NCBI RefSeq assembly: GCF_033095965.1
Contig: NZ_AP026801.1
Location: 1,570,001 to 1,634,000 of the forward strand
Direction of reading: 5' to 3'
Origin: Xylocopilactobacillus apis
Lineage (GTDB): Bacteria > Bacillota > Bacilli > Lactobacillales > Lactobacillaceae
Length of the DNA: 64,000 bases
The notes under the pieces are model-generated. The model made no database searches. It was not told where the DNA came from and saw only the letters and a program-made list of their open reading frames with translations. Of the stretch, positions 45,502 through 54,220 are shown piece by piece; positions within the stretch are counted from its first letter, which is position 1, and each line of letters begins with the position of its first letter. Both the position numbers and the translations under genes were made by a program.

Positions 45502-47361
45502 TTATTTAATTGTATACATTAATACTATATCATCTGAGACCGGTTTCTCATCAAGCAGTGTTATTTCACTAAAATCGCCTGTATTTGTGATAACGATTGG
45601 TGTAGTGACCTCATAACCTGCTTTTTTAATTGCCTCTAAATCTACATCCATCAATAGCTGACCCTTTTTCACCCGATCTCCATCTTTAATATGAGATGTA
45701 AAAGGTTTTCCTTCTAAATTAACTGTATCAAGTCCAATATGGATTAATAACTCAACGCCAGTATCACTTTTTAACCCAATCGCATGTTTCGTAGGAAAAA
45801 CTGTAACGACTTCACCATCAAAAGGTGCTACGACTTTTCCGTTATTAGGAACTATCGCAACTCCGTCACCTAAAAGTTTCTTTGAAAAAGTTTGGTCAGA
45901 AACTTCCGTTAAATTTACTAAATCACCTGTAAGCGGTGCATAAATTTTTGTTGTAGCCGTTGGTAAGGCTTCTTTTTTTGAATCAACCGTCGGAGTTGAC
46001 GCACTTTCTGGATCATCATCAAAACCAAAAATAAGAGTCAGAACAAATGTGATTATAAATGATGCAACCAGTACAATTATTGCATTAATTAAATTGCTGC
46101 TATTAGTTTTACTAACGAACTGTGGCAAGGACACAATCGACGGTACCGCAAAGGCGTAAGATTTTAAATTAACAATTCCCATAAATAGTCCCGTAATACC
46201 ACCCGAGACCATTGCAGCATATAGCGGCCTTTTGTATTTCAAAGTTATACCGTAAAGAGATGGTTCAGTAACTCCTGCCACAAGTGCCGAAATACTTGCA
46301 GCTGTTGCCACTTGTTTTGTATTTTTGTTCTTAGTTTTAAAAGCAACTGCTAAACTAGCTGCCCCTTGAGCAATATTAGCTGCTAACATTGCAGGTAATA
46401 TTAATGAATCAGGTGTTGCAACGGAAGCTGCTAAGAAAATTGGTGAAAATGCCCAATGCATTCCAGTCATAACGATTAAAGGCATGAATGCTGCCATCAA
46501 CGGCATTGCGAGCCAACTAGCTTTACTTTGAATGAATAAGATAATATCAGATAAAAGCTTTCCAGCATAAGTTCCAATCGGTCCAACCACAACCAATGCT
46601 AAAGTGCCTGAAATGAAAACCATTAATAATGGCTTCAAGATACTCTTCATTGATGCCGGACAAATTTTGTCAATTCCTGCTTCCAGATATTTCATCAGCC
46701 AAACCATTAAAAGAATTGGAATAACTGACGAAGAATATGTAGCTAATGTGACTGGCAATCCCATTAAAGATACAGGTTTCCCTGCTGTAACCATTGCTGA
46801 AAAATTAGGATGAATCATTATACCTGCAACCGTTACGGCTAACATTGGTGAAACATTAAAATACTTAGCACTGGTGAACGCCAGCATAACCGGTAAAAAG
46901 TAGAATGGTGCATCTCCGAAGATATTTAAAAACGCATAGGTCGAACTTTTTTCACTCAGCCATCCCAAAAGCGGTAATAATATTAAGATGACTTTGATCA
47001 TTCCGCCGCCGATTAAGGCAGGAATTAGCGGTGACATACAAGACGAAATAAAATTAGCAAACCGATTAAACCAGTTTTCTTTTTTCGCCCCCGGGTCCGT
47101 TGATGCTTGTTCATCTAAATTAGTCAATTTTTTCAATTCTTTATAGTACTCGGAAACATCATTTCCGATAATAATTTGGTATTGTCCTGACTGATGATTG
47201 ATCCCAACAACCCCAGGAATTTGTTTTACTTCATCATCTTTAACTTTAGATTCATCTTTTAATCTAAATCTTAATCTTGTCATACAGTGAGTTAACGAAC
47301 TAATATTGGAATCTTCCCCAACTGCCTTAAAGATTTCTTGTGCTGATTTTTTATAATCCAT
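45502..47361 (-). CDS. Beta-glucoside PTS permease, EIIBCA
   Basis: This 619-residue permease has EIIB first (phospho-Cys in LTHCMTRLRFRL near 24-35), EIIC with about ten helices (100-440), and C-terminal EIIA with the HAIGL and HIGLDTVNLEG histidines. ATG at 47361 is chosen; the upstream TTG at 47376 lies in the AGGAGAAGAA ribosome site. A terminator overlapped by an antiterminator target lies between licT and this gene, so transcription through it should depend on LicT and substrate. It is followed by its GH1 partner. Confidence 0.95.
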   Translation of the reverse strand: MDYKKSAQEIFKAVGEDSNISSLTHCMTRLRFRLKDESKVKDDEVKQIPGVVGINHQSGQYQIIIGNDVSEYYKELKKLTNLDEQASTDPGAKKENWFNRFANFISSCMSPLIPALIGGGMIKVILILLPLLGWLSEKSSTYAFLNIFGDAPFYFLPVMLAFTSAKYFNVSPMLAVTVAGIMIHPNFSAMVTAGKPVSLMGLPVTLATYSSSVIPILLMVWLMKYLEAGIDKICPASMKSILKPLLMVFISGTLALVVVGPIGTYAGKLLSDIILFIQSKASWLAMPLMAAFMPLIVMTGMHWAFSPIFLAASVATPDSLILPAMLAANIAQGAASLAVAFKTKNKNTKQVATAASISALVAGVTEPSLYGITLKYKRPLYAAMVSGGITGLFMGIVNLKSYAFAVPSIVSLPQFVSKTNSSNLINAIIVLVASFIITFVLTLIFGFDDDPESASTPTVDSKKEALPTATTKIYAPLTGDLVNLTEVSDQTFSKKLLGDGVAIVPNNGKVVAPFDGEVVTVFPTKHAIGLKSDTGVELLIHIGLDTVNLEGKPFTSHIKDGDRVKKGQLLMDVDLEAIKKAGYEVTTPIVITNTGDFSEITLLDEKPVSDDIVLMYTIK

Positions 47362-47378
47362 TTCTTCTCCTATCAACT

Positions 47379-47409
47379 AAAAAAACCTAAACAGAAATTC
47401 TGTTTAGGT
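47379..47409 (-). terminator. LicT-controlled terminator
   Basis: On the minus strand ACCTAAACAG (47409-47400, written in transcript order ACCTAAACAG) pairs with CTGTTTAGGT (47394-47385), then seven T. Its 5' arm overlaps the antiterminator target upstream, the classic LicT/SacY design. Confidence 0.85.
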
Positions 47410-47430
47410 CATGCTCTTTTGATAACACCC
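47406..47430 (-). promoter_or_regulatory. RAT-like antiterminator target
   Basis: The transcript reads GGGTGTTATC, four A, GAGCATGACCT. Two short helices with internal loops are possible, as in the ribonucleic antiterminator consensus (GG-TTGTTA...GCA...ACC). Its end shares bases with the terminator stem, so LicT binding would block termination. A near-copy lies before licT itself. Confidence 0.6.
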
Positions 47431-48263
47431 TAGTATAAATTTTTAACTAATCGATTAATGTGAACAGTCAAGTATAAAACTTCTGTATTATTAATCCGAT
47501 AACGATATTTGTTACTAATAAACGCCTGAATTTTTTGAGCACAGCTATACGACTTAGCGTACTTCTGCTGGATAATTTCCAGCAATGCCTCATCTTCATC
47601 ATCATAATGTTGCTTTAATAAACAACGCTGCGCAAAAAATTTTAAGTGAGTAACAAAGCGGTAATAACTTAAAGAATTTTCATCTAGTTCTGTGTGAAAA
47701 TAATCTTTAACAATCTGTTCAACTTCCCGCACAATTTTAACAATATCATCAGCTAAATCATTACCTGATTCCGCATTAATAAAATGCAACGCAATAAAAG
47801 CTGCTTCATCATCAACTAACTTAATCCCTATATCCTTTTGAATAATCTGCAGAGCCTTTTGGCCAACTTCATATTCATCTGGATAAAGACGCGCAATATC
47901 CCATTTCAGAGAATTACGTAAAACTAAATTTTCATTGTGGCGTTCGATGGTCGAATGAATATGATCGGTTAGATCAACGTAAATTACTTCGCTTAATTTC
48001 TTACCCAACTTAATTTTGGCAAAATTAATAACTTTTTCGGAAACAGTGATTTCCGCTTCCGGAACTTTAATTACTAGATCAGTAAATCGATTAAAAGTAT
48101 CAGGATCGTGAATTTCTAGCACTTTTTCAACTAGATTATCATCTACTTCTTCACCGATACTCTTTCTGTAACCGGTTCCAGCTCCTAAAACCAACACAAT
48201 CTGATTGTGTGGCTTCTGGGCAATCACTGCATTATTATTCAATATTCTTTGAATTAGCATCAT
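47430..48263 (-). CDS. licT: BglG/LicT-family transcription antiterminator
   Basis: This 277-residue RNA-binding regulator has an N-terminal co-antiterminator domain (about 1-55, MLIQRILNNNAVIAQ...VLGAGTGYRKSIGEEVD), then two PTS regulation domains with conserved histidines (DLTDHIHSTIERH near 101-113, FIALHFINAE near 159, and TVHINRL near the end). PTS phosphorylation of these histidines sets activity. It is the first gene of the operon with the PTS and GH1. ATG ATG at 48263/48260 leaves the exact start open; the ribosome site is weak. Confidence 0.93.
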   Translation of the reverse strand: MMLIQRILNNNAVIAQKPHNQIVLVLGAGTGYRKSIGEEVDDNLVEKVLEIHDPDTFNRFTDLVIKVPEAEITVSEKVINFAKIKLGKKLSEVIYVDLTDHIHSTIERHNENLVLRNSLKWDIARLYPDEYEVGQKALQIIQKDIGIKLVDDEAAFIALHFINAESGNDLADDIVKIVREVEQIVKDYFHTELDENSLSYYRFVTHLKFFAQRCLLKQHYDDEDEALLEIIQQKYAKSYSCAQKIQAFISNKYRYRINNTEVLYLTVHINRLVKNLY

Positions 48264-48292
48264 TTAGCCCATCATTTCAAAATATCCGGGCA

Positions 48293-48318
48293 GTCATGCT
48301 CAAAATAGATAACACCTG
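48293..48318 (-). promoter_or_regulatory. Second RAT-like element, upstream of licT
   Basis: AGGTGTTATC, six nt, GAGCATGAC repeats the element at 47406-47430. It is followed by a GCCC/GGGC hairpin just before the licT start, without a T run. LicT probably autoregulates here. Confidence 0.5.
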
Positions 48319-48380
48319 CTTAAGACGTATTTCACTATAACAAACCCTGAATGCGCTGTCAAATAGAGCTTTTCTTTTAA

Positions 48381-49103
48381 TTAACGACGATTTCCTGGAA
48401 GATAAACGGAAATACTTTCTTTATCAAATCGATGATGAGTTTCTGAAAACTCAAACGGAATGTTGGATTCTAACGAAACAATTTGATTTACTTTTAGGAC
48501 AGGATCATCAGATTTACATGATAAATACTTTTTGTCATCTTCAGTTGGTTTAGCTGCACTAATTCGACGATAAGCTGATCCGATTTTTTGCCGTAAAACC
48601 TCTTCAATATAAGCATAAACCGAACCTCCTAAAATTGTTTTATCAATTTTAGGAATAATATTAACTGGCATAATGGTGTATTCAAGTGCATAAGGATCAT
48701 GATCTACGATTCTTAACCGCTTAATATCGTAAATTAGATCTCCAGTTTCGATTGTCAAAGCTGCAATTTCTTTTTCAGAAGGATAACGAATTTCAAAATT
48801 GATAACTTTACTTTCAACAAGGTGTTTATCTCCCAAGAGTTTGGTAGTTCCAATATATTGATCCACATCTGTTTCAAAATGGGAAAGTTCATTAGCCGTA
48901 GAGCGCACAAAAGTACCCGCTCCTCTTTGAGGATAAATTAAACCGATTTGAATTAAATGATCCAGCGCTTTACGGATGGTCACGCGGCTAGTGTTAAACT
49001 CTTTAGCCAAATCATTTTGTTTTGGAAAAAGGGATCCTGCTGGATAAGTCTCATTTTGAATCCGTTTCTTTAAAATATTTTCGATTTCGCGATATTTCAA
49101 CAT
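48381..49103 (-). CDS. GntR/HutC-family transcriptional regulator
   Basis: This 240-residue regulator has an N-terminal winged helix (REIENILKKRIQNETYPAGSLFPKQNDLAKEFNTSRVTIRKALDHLIQIGLIYPQRGAGTFVR) and a C-terminal UTRA effector domain that usually binds a sugar phosphate. ATG at 49103 is preferred over GTG at 49115. It is divergent from the GH1 and ROK kinase genes and most likely represses them. Candidate operators with ATTTACAT/ATGTAAAT lie between. Confidence 0.92.
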   Translation of the reverse strand: MLKYREIENILKKRIQNETYPAGSLFPKQNDLAKEFNTSRVTIRKALDHLIQIGLIYPQRGAGTFVRSTANELSHFETDVDQYIGTTKLLGDKHLVESKVINFEIRYPSEKEIAALTIETGDLIYDIKRLRIVDHDPYALEYTIMPVNIIPKIDKTILGGSVYAYIEEVLRQKIGSAYRRISAAKPTEDDKKYLSCKSDDPVLKVNQIVSLESNIPFEFSETHHRFDKESISVYLPGNRR

Positions 49104-49125
49104 TTTTATAATCACTTTTAATTTA

Positions 49126-49214
49126 ATTTACATCTATTATAAAAGAAATTTCGTTTGTTTTCTTTTAAATGTATTTACTTTTTATTATAAATGTATATTC
49201 TTTTATATGTAAAT
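49126..49214. promoter_or_regulatory. Candidate GntR operator region
   Basis: ATTTACAT (49126-49133), AAATGTATTTAC (49167-49178), AAATGTATAT (49189-49198 region) and ATGTAAAT (49207-49214) repeat the same half-sites in the divergent control region. HutC-type regulators bind ATGTATTTACAT-like palindromes. Confidence 0.45.
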
Positions 49215-49231
49215 TGAACAAGGAGAAAATT

Positions 49232-50605
49232 ATGACTGTTTTGAATCCAAATTTTTTTTGGGGGAATTCTACTTCCAGTATGCAAACTGAAGGAGCTTAT
49301 AATGAAGGCGGAAAGGGGCCTTCCGTTTATGATAATCGTCCTGCTGAAAAAAATTCTTCAGATTGGAAAGTAGCAATTGACGAATATCATCGCTATCCAG
49401 AAGATATCTCGTTAATGAAAGACTTAGGAATGAACTTTTATCGTTTTCAAATTTCATGGAGTCGTGTCCAGCCAAAAGGTGAAGGGGAATTTAATCCTGA
49501 AGGGATCCAATTTTATCACGATCTAATAAACGAACTCTTGAAAAGTAAAATTCAGCCTATGATTTGTTTATATCACTTTGATATGCCGCTTTATCAAGCT
49601 GAGCACTACAACGGTTTTATTAACAAAGATGTTGTCGAACACTTTGTTGATTTCAGTAAAAAAATGGTCGAAGAATTTGGTAATCAAGTTAAATATTGGA
49701 TCACGTTTAATGAACAGAATCTTTACAGCATTAATGAAGCCTTTAAATGCAGCGGTTATCTAAACGGAAAACAAACCATTCGCGATTTATACCAAATTCA
49801 ACATAATATTGCTTTAGCACATGCAAAAGTTGCTAATTATATTCATGAAAATTACTCTGATTTGTTGATTGGGGGTATGCTGGCATTTCAAGAAGTTTAC
49901 CCAGCTAGTCCTAATCCTCAAGATCTTGAAGCTGTTAGAAGATATAAAGAATTTACCAATTATAATCTTTTAAGAATTTTTACAAAGGGAAAATATTCTA
50001 ATGAAGTTATCTCATTCATGAAACATCATCATTTAGATGACATTTTAGATTCACAAGATCTTGCGGAAATTTTCAAAATTCGCAGTGATTTTATCAGTTT
50101 TAGTTACTACAGCACCACTTGTCTTGACAGCACTAAAATCCCGATTGGAACAATTCCTAATGATTTTGCTAAAAAAGGTACCGTTCATAATCCTTATCTA
50201 GCTACCAATGAATGGCAATGGCAAATTGATCCTCAGGGTTTCTACAGCGTGTTAATGGATCTTTATAATCGCACTAATTTACCGATTTTTCCAATTGAAA
50301 ACGGAATTGGAGTTCGTGAATCATGGGATGGTAAACACGAAATTAATGACCAATATCGAATCAATTATCATCGTCATCATTTGATGGCTTTAAAAAAAGC
50401 GGTCCAAGATGGCGCAAACATTATTGGTTATCTTGGTTGGGGGCTTGTTGATATTCCCAGCTCTCAGGGAAATATGGATAAAAGGTATGGCGTTATCTAT
50501 GTCAATCGAACTAATCACGATCTTAAAGACTTAAAAAGGGTTCCTAAAGCTAGTTACCATTGGCTTAAAAAAGTAATAAACTCTAATGGTGAAGATTTAA
50601 CATAG
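49232..50605 (+). CDS. GH1 beta-glycosidase, probably 6-phospho-beta-glucosidase
   Basis: This third GH1 enzyme has 457 residues from ATG 49232, fixed by AAGGAGAAAATT; an upstream in-frame extension has no ribosome site. Acid/base Glu in TFNEQNL near 161 and nucleophile in PIENGIGV near 365 are present, and MDKRYGVIYVN is the phosphate-loop region. It differs from the other two GH1 genes in having a ROK kinase rather than a PTS as partner. It may therefore act on sugars brought in by another permease, such as the mannose-class PTS downstream. Confidence 0.92.
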   Translation: MTVLNPNFFWGNSTSSMQTEGAYNEGGKGPSVYDNRPAEKNSSDWKVAIDEYHRYPEDISLMKDLGMNFYRFQISWSRVQPKGEGEFNPEGIQFYHDLINELLKSKIQPMICLYHFDMPLYQAEHYNGFINKDVVEHFVDFSKKMVEEFGNQVKYWITFNEQNLYSINEAFKCSGYLNGKQTIRDLYQIQHNIALAHAKVANYIHENYSDLLIGGMLAFQEVYPASPNPQDLEAVRRYKEFTNYNLLRIFTKGKYSNEVISFMKHHHLDDILDSQDLAEIFKIRSDFISFSYYSTTCLDSTKIPIGTIPNDFAKKGTVHNPYLATNEWQWQIDPQGFYSVLMDLYNRTNLPIFPIENGIGVRESWDGKHEINDQYRINYHRHHLMALKKAVQDGANIIGYLGWGLVDIPSSQGNMDKRYGVIYVNRTNHDLKDLKRVPKASYHWLKKVINSNGEDLT

Positions 50606-50619
50606 AAGAGAGAAATCAA

Positions 50620-51483
50620 ATGAAATCATTAATCACAATTGACCTTGGCGGTACGTCTATTAAGTACGGATTATGGAACCAAAAATCTAAAAAATTAAGT
50701 CAACAAGGTCAAGTCGATACACCCAAAAAATTAACCGACTTTTATCAAATCATTGAAGATATTGTCAGTAAATTTTCTGACTCCAATGTTGAAGGAATTG
50801 GATTTAGTTTCCCCGGTGCAGTAAATTCAGAAAAAGGTGTTATTGAAGGAATCAGTGCGGTTCCTTATATTCACAATTTTCCAATTAAAAAAGAACTGGA
50901 GAAAAGATTTAAATTACCAATTTCCATGGCAAATGATGCTAATTGCGCTGCTATTGCTGAAATTACTGATGGCGCTGCCAAAGACGTTAAGAATGTTCTT
51001 TTTTTAGTAATTGGAACAGGTGTTGGCGGAGCTGCTGTGCTTAACCGCCATTTAATTATCGGTAATCATTTATATGGCGGAGAATTTGGAATGATGCTTG
51101 TTAAAGGTAAAGCTCTAAGCAGCGTGGGAACAGTAGTTAGCTTAGCTAGTAAATATAATAAATTAAGCCACACTAATCTGTCTGGCAAGGAAGTTCTTGA
51201 TCTGGCTAAAAAGTCTGAACCAAGTGCTAAAAAGTTAGCAGATGAGATGTTTGAATGTCTTGCCCAAGGTATTTATAATTTACAATTTACTCTTGATCCT
51301 GAAAAATTTGTGATTGGCGGTGGCGTTTCAAAAAACTCCTACTTCTTTGATCAATTAAATTCAGCATTAAAAACATTGGTCAAAGAAATTAATTTGATCG
51401 ATTACGTGCCTGCAGTAATTCCGGCTCATTTTTATAATGATGCTAATTTAATAGGGGCGGCAGAGAATTTTTATTTTAAATAA
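50620..51483 (+). CDS. ROK-family sugar kinase
   Basis: This 287-residue cytoplasmic kinase has the ATP motif TIDLGGTSIKYGLW at the N-terminus, the catalytic-Asp region SMANDANCAAIAE near 106-118 and GTGVGGAAVL near 136. The zinc CXCG cluster of larger ROK glucokinases is absent, as in the BglK-like beta-glucoside/glucose kinases. It starts 14 nt after the GH1 gene in one operon and probably phosphorylates the released sugar. Confidence 0.9.
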   Translation: MKSLITIDLGGTSIKYGLWNQKSKKLSQQGQVDTPKKLTDFYQIIEDIVSKFSDSNVEGIGFSFPGAVNSEKGVIEGISAVPYIHNFPIKKELEKRFKLPISMANDANCAAIAEITDGAAKDVKNVLFLVIGTGVGGAAVLNRHLIIGNHLYGGEFGMMLVKGKALSSVGTVVSLASKYNKLSHTNLSGKEVLDLAKKSEPSAKKLADEMFECLAQGIYNLQFTLDPEKFVIGGGVSKNSYFFDQLNSALKTLVKEINLIDYVPAVIPAHFYNDANLIGAAENFYFK

Positions 51484-51492
51484 AAATTCAAA

Positions 51493-51527
51493 TTAAAAAA
51501 GCACTTCACCATTCAGCAAAGTGCTTA
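51493..51527 (-). terminator. Terminator of the mannose-class PTS operon
   Basis: On the minus strand AAGCACTT (51526-51519) pairs with AAGTGCTT (51506-51499), followed by six T. On the plus strand the tail is poor in T. Confidence 0.75.
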
Positions 51528-51536
51528 ACTCATCTT

Positions 51537-52364
51537 TTAGACAAAACCAACTAATCCTAAGACAATCGCTAATACCAAAACTCCTAATAAAATCCAGTTG
51601 ACATTAACTTTTTTACTTAAAAGCCAATAACATCCAAGGGTTACTGCCAGCGGAACTAAACCTTTCCATAACTGATCGAGATAAGTTTGAATTAAAATTG
51701 GTTTTCCACCAGTGATTGGAATCGACAACTTGCTCTTAAAAGTTACCATTGTTGCAGTCATACAGCCTATCATCATTAAACCCAAGGTGGACGCTGCTTT
51801 GTTAAGAAGCTGCATGCTGCCGCTTTTATACATATCTGATATAAAAGTATCACCAAGAGTAAATCCCATATATGTAAGATAGTAACGAGTCAAGATCGCT
51901 GGGATGTTGTAGATTAATAAAAACAGAATTGGTCCGAAAATTGAACCTTGACTAGCCAAACTAATTCCAATACCAGCCGCAATTACTCTTAATACACCCC
52001 AGAAAATTGAATCTCCAATTCCTGATAAAGGTCCCATTAACGAGGTCTTTAAAGCCACAATTGATTCTGTATCAAAATTAGGATCTTCAGAATTTTTCTT
52101 TTCCATTGAAGCAACTAAACCCATCACAAATGTTCCAACATTTTGAGTGATATTATACCAAGTTGTATGGCGAGTTAATGCATCAGCCTGAGCTTTATCA
52201 TTGTCTTTATAATATCTATCAATTGCCGGCAAAATGGAATACATAAATCCTGGAGCATGTGCCTTTGTCGCCCCTGCACGACTAGCAAAAACAGTAAATG
52301 AACGCCAAAAAATAGAATTTAACATTTTTCGGTCTTCAGTAGAAACATTCTTGGTTATTTTCAT
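51537..52364 (-). CDS. Mannose-class PTS EIID component
   Basis: This 275-residue membrane component begins with a soluble amphipathic part (MLNSIFWRSFTVFASRAGATKAHAPGFMYSILPAI) and contains the family motif MGPLSGIGDSIFWG near 113-126. It ends with two membrane helices. It overlaps EIIC by 4 nt, so translation is coupled. It is the last gene of a four-gene EIIA-B-C-D operon. Confidence 0.95.
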   Translation of the reverse strand: MKITKNVSTEDRKMLNSIFWRSFTVFASRAGATKAHAPGFMYSILPAIDRYYKDNDKAQADALTRHTTWYNITQNVGTFVMGLVASMEKKNSEDPNFDTESIVALKTSLMGPLSGIGDSIFWGVLRVIAAGIGISLASQGSIFGPILFLLIYNIPAILTRYYLTYMGFTLGDTFISDMYKSGSMQLLNKAASTLGLMMIGCMTATMVTFKSKLSIPITGGKPILIQTYLDQLWKGLVPLAVTLGCYWLLSKKVNVNWILLGVLVLAIVLGLVGFV

Positions 52365-53185
52365 GAGAAAAAGTCCTCCTCTTCCTGATCTTCAGTACTA
52401 ATATTAGTTTCAGTCGCTAATGTCCCTTGAGTATTTTGTTTATTTTCAAGATCCATAATTTGTTTATCCCGCTGCCACTGGATAACAACAATAATAATTC
52501 CAATTGCTGCAACAGCAATAGATGGAAGCTGCATATAAGCTGCTAAAACAAAACCTAAGAAATAGTAAGGAGAAAGTTTCTTACTCCAGAGCATCCGCAT
52601 TAAAATTGCAAAACCAACTGCTGGTAATAATCCTCCTGCAGCTGATAAACCAGCCATTAAATTTTTAGGAATAGAATTTACTAAGTGTTGAACTGGTTTT
52701 GCCCCTGCTAAAACAGAAAAGAATGTTACCAAAGAAAAAACAAAATAATTTAAAAACCACATCCCAAAATGAGCCCAAACTAACCCTTTTTGGTTATTGG
52801 CGGCCGCTAATTTATCAATAATCGGAGCAAAAAGATTCATCACAACGTTTTTCATAAACATTGATATAAACGCTGCAAATACACCGATTGGAACGGCAAT
52901 CGCCAAAGCAGCTTTTTGATTAACATTAAGCGTAATCGCAAATGTTGTAGCTAATACTGTAGCTGTAACTGGCTCTGCTGAAAGGGCTCCTCCAATATCA
53001 ACTGCACCCATAAAAATAGCTTCAAGGGATGCACCCATCATTACGCCAGTTCTAACATCACCAAAAATTAAACCTGTGACTAAACCAACAACTAATGGAC
53101 GCTCGATCATAGTCTGACCCCAAAGCCAATTGCCGCCAAAACAAATAAATACACTTAGTGCAGCTAAAATTGCTGTTTTTAACAT
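52361..53185 (-). CDS. Mannose-class PTS EIIC component
   Basis: This 274-residue integral membrane protein forms the sugar channel with EIID. The signature GASLEAIFMGAVDIGGALSAEP is near 51-72, and there are seven or so hydrophobic segments, with a cytoplasmic acidic C-terminus (EDQEEEDFFS). Sugar specificity cannot be read directly. The three nearest gene groups use beta-glucosides. Confidence 0.95.
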   Translation of the reverse strand: MLKTAILAALSVFICFGGNWLWGQTMIERPLVVGLVTGLIFGDVRTGVMMGASLEAIFMGAVDIGGALSAEPVTATVLATTFAITLNVNQKAALAIAVPIGVFAAFISMFMKNVVMNLFAPIIDKLAAANNQKGLVWAHFGMWFLNYFVFSLVTFFSVLAGAKPVQHLVNSIPKNLMAGLSAAGGLLPAVGFAILMRMLWSKKLSPYYFLGFVLAAYMQLPSIAVAAIGIIIVVIQWQRDKQIMDLENKQNTQGTLATETNISTEDQEEEDFFS

Positions 53186-53199
53186 TTCTCCCCCTCTAA

Positions 53200-53694
53200 C
53201 TATTCAACGTTTTTTAATAAAGAACTAATTTCCGTTTTATTATTGCTCGGAACTACTTGATTAAAAACTGGAATACTTAGCTTAACCAATTCTTTTAAAG
53301 CTGTTAATTCTTCTTTATCAAGCATTAATGTCGAACTTAACTGCACTGACTGATCTGCATTTTCGGCAAATCTTCCAACGTTAGCAACATTGATTCCATC
53401 AATATCTTCAACATTTCGGGCAATCTTCAAGGCATCTTTAACGTTATTAGTCAAAGCAAACATTCTCATATCTTTGCCCTTTGGGTTATTAAAAACTTTA
53501 ATAGCGTCATCAACTGTTCTAATTAATAACTTTTTACCCGTCGGCGTTGCCATTTTTAACGTCATTTTTACCGTTTCGTTATTAGCTGCATTATCATTTG
53601 CTACAACAATTCCTGGCGTATTGAGCTCTTTAGTCCATACTAAAGCCACTTGGCCGTGAATTAACCGATCATCAATTCTTAATTGTGCAATCAT
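53200..53694 (-). CDS. Mannose-class PTS EIIB component
   Basis: This 164-residue soluble phosphotransfer protein carries the phospho-histidine in LRIDDRLIHGQVALVW near 5-20. Its fold motif VANDNAANNETVKMTLKMATP is present in full. It lies between EIIA (20 nt upstream) and EIIC (15 nt downstream). Confidence 0.95.
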   Translation of the reverse strand: MIAQLRIDDRLIHGQVALVWTKELNTPGIVVANDNAANNETVKMTLKMATPTGKKLLIRTVDDAIKVFNNPKGKDMRMFALTNNVKDALKIARNVEDIDGINVANVGRFAENADQSVQLSSTLMLDKEELTALKELVKLSIPVFNQVVPSNNKTEISSLLKNVE

Positions 53695-53713
53695 TTTCTA
53701 TTCCCCCTTTTTT

Positions 53714-54121
53714 CTACGAAAAAAAATCATCATCTGATTCATCATCTGATTCTTGAATCTGAACTCTTTTAACTTGTGATTCTTTAATTAATTCATCCAG
53801 ATGTTCACTGGTTAACTTTTCGCCATCCAACAACACTGATAATACTACTGCTAAATTAGCCTGAGTAACAATAAAAACATTTTCCCGTTCAGCCGCTTCA
53901 ATGACTACTTTTTGGTTAACACTGCCCCCTTCTAGATCAGTAAATATCACACAAGGTTTTGAAGATTTAGCAATAAATTCCTTAATTTCTGGAATGTAAT
54001 CGTGCTGATCAACATAAGCATCGATTGTTTTAATCTCATCTCCTCTTCCCGTTAAAATATCAATTGAACTTTGAATTCCGCTAGCCATATGTCCGTGACT
54101 AGCTACTAAAATAGATGTCAT
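53714..54121 (-). CDS. Mannose-class PTS EIIA component
   Basis: This 135-residue soluble protein accepts phosphate from HPr at His in ILVASHGHMASGI (about residue 9). It contains the motif VIFTDLEGGSVNQ. It is the first gene of the operon. The start follows AAGGGGAG. No -24/-12 promoter of the sigma-54 type is visible upstream, so this operon probably uses the vegetative sigma factor. Confidence 0.94.
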   Translation of the reverse strand: MTSILVASHGHMASGIQSSIDILTGRGDEIKTIDAYVDQHDYIPEIKEFIAKSSKPCVIFTDLEGGSVNQKVVIEAAERENVFIVTQANLAVVLSVLLDGEKLTSEHLDELIKESQVKRVQIQESDDESDDDFFS

Positions 54122-54220
54122 TTAGACTCCCCTTAAAAGTTTTTCATTTAATTATAAACATACTTCTTCTTAAAAGTTTAGGTATAATTAACATAGTAAT
54201 TGTCAAAAAGCGAGGTCAAA

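Noticed and set aside
54122-54220. Sigma-54 promoter upstream of the complete mannose-class PTS
   Set aside because: No TGGCAC-N5-TTGC pattern is present on the minus strand.
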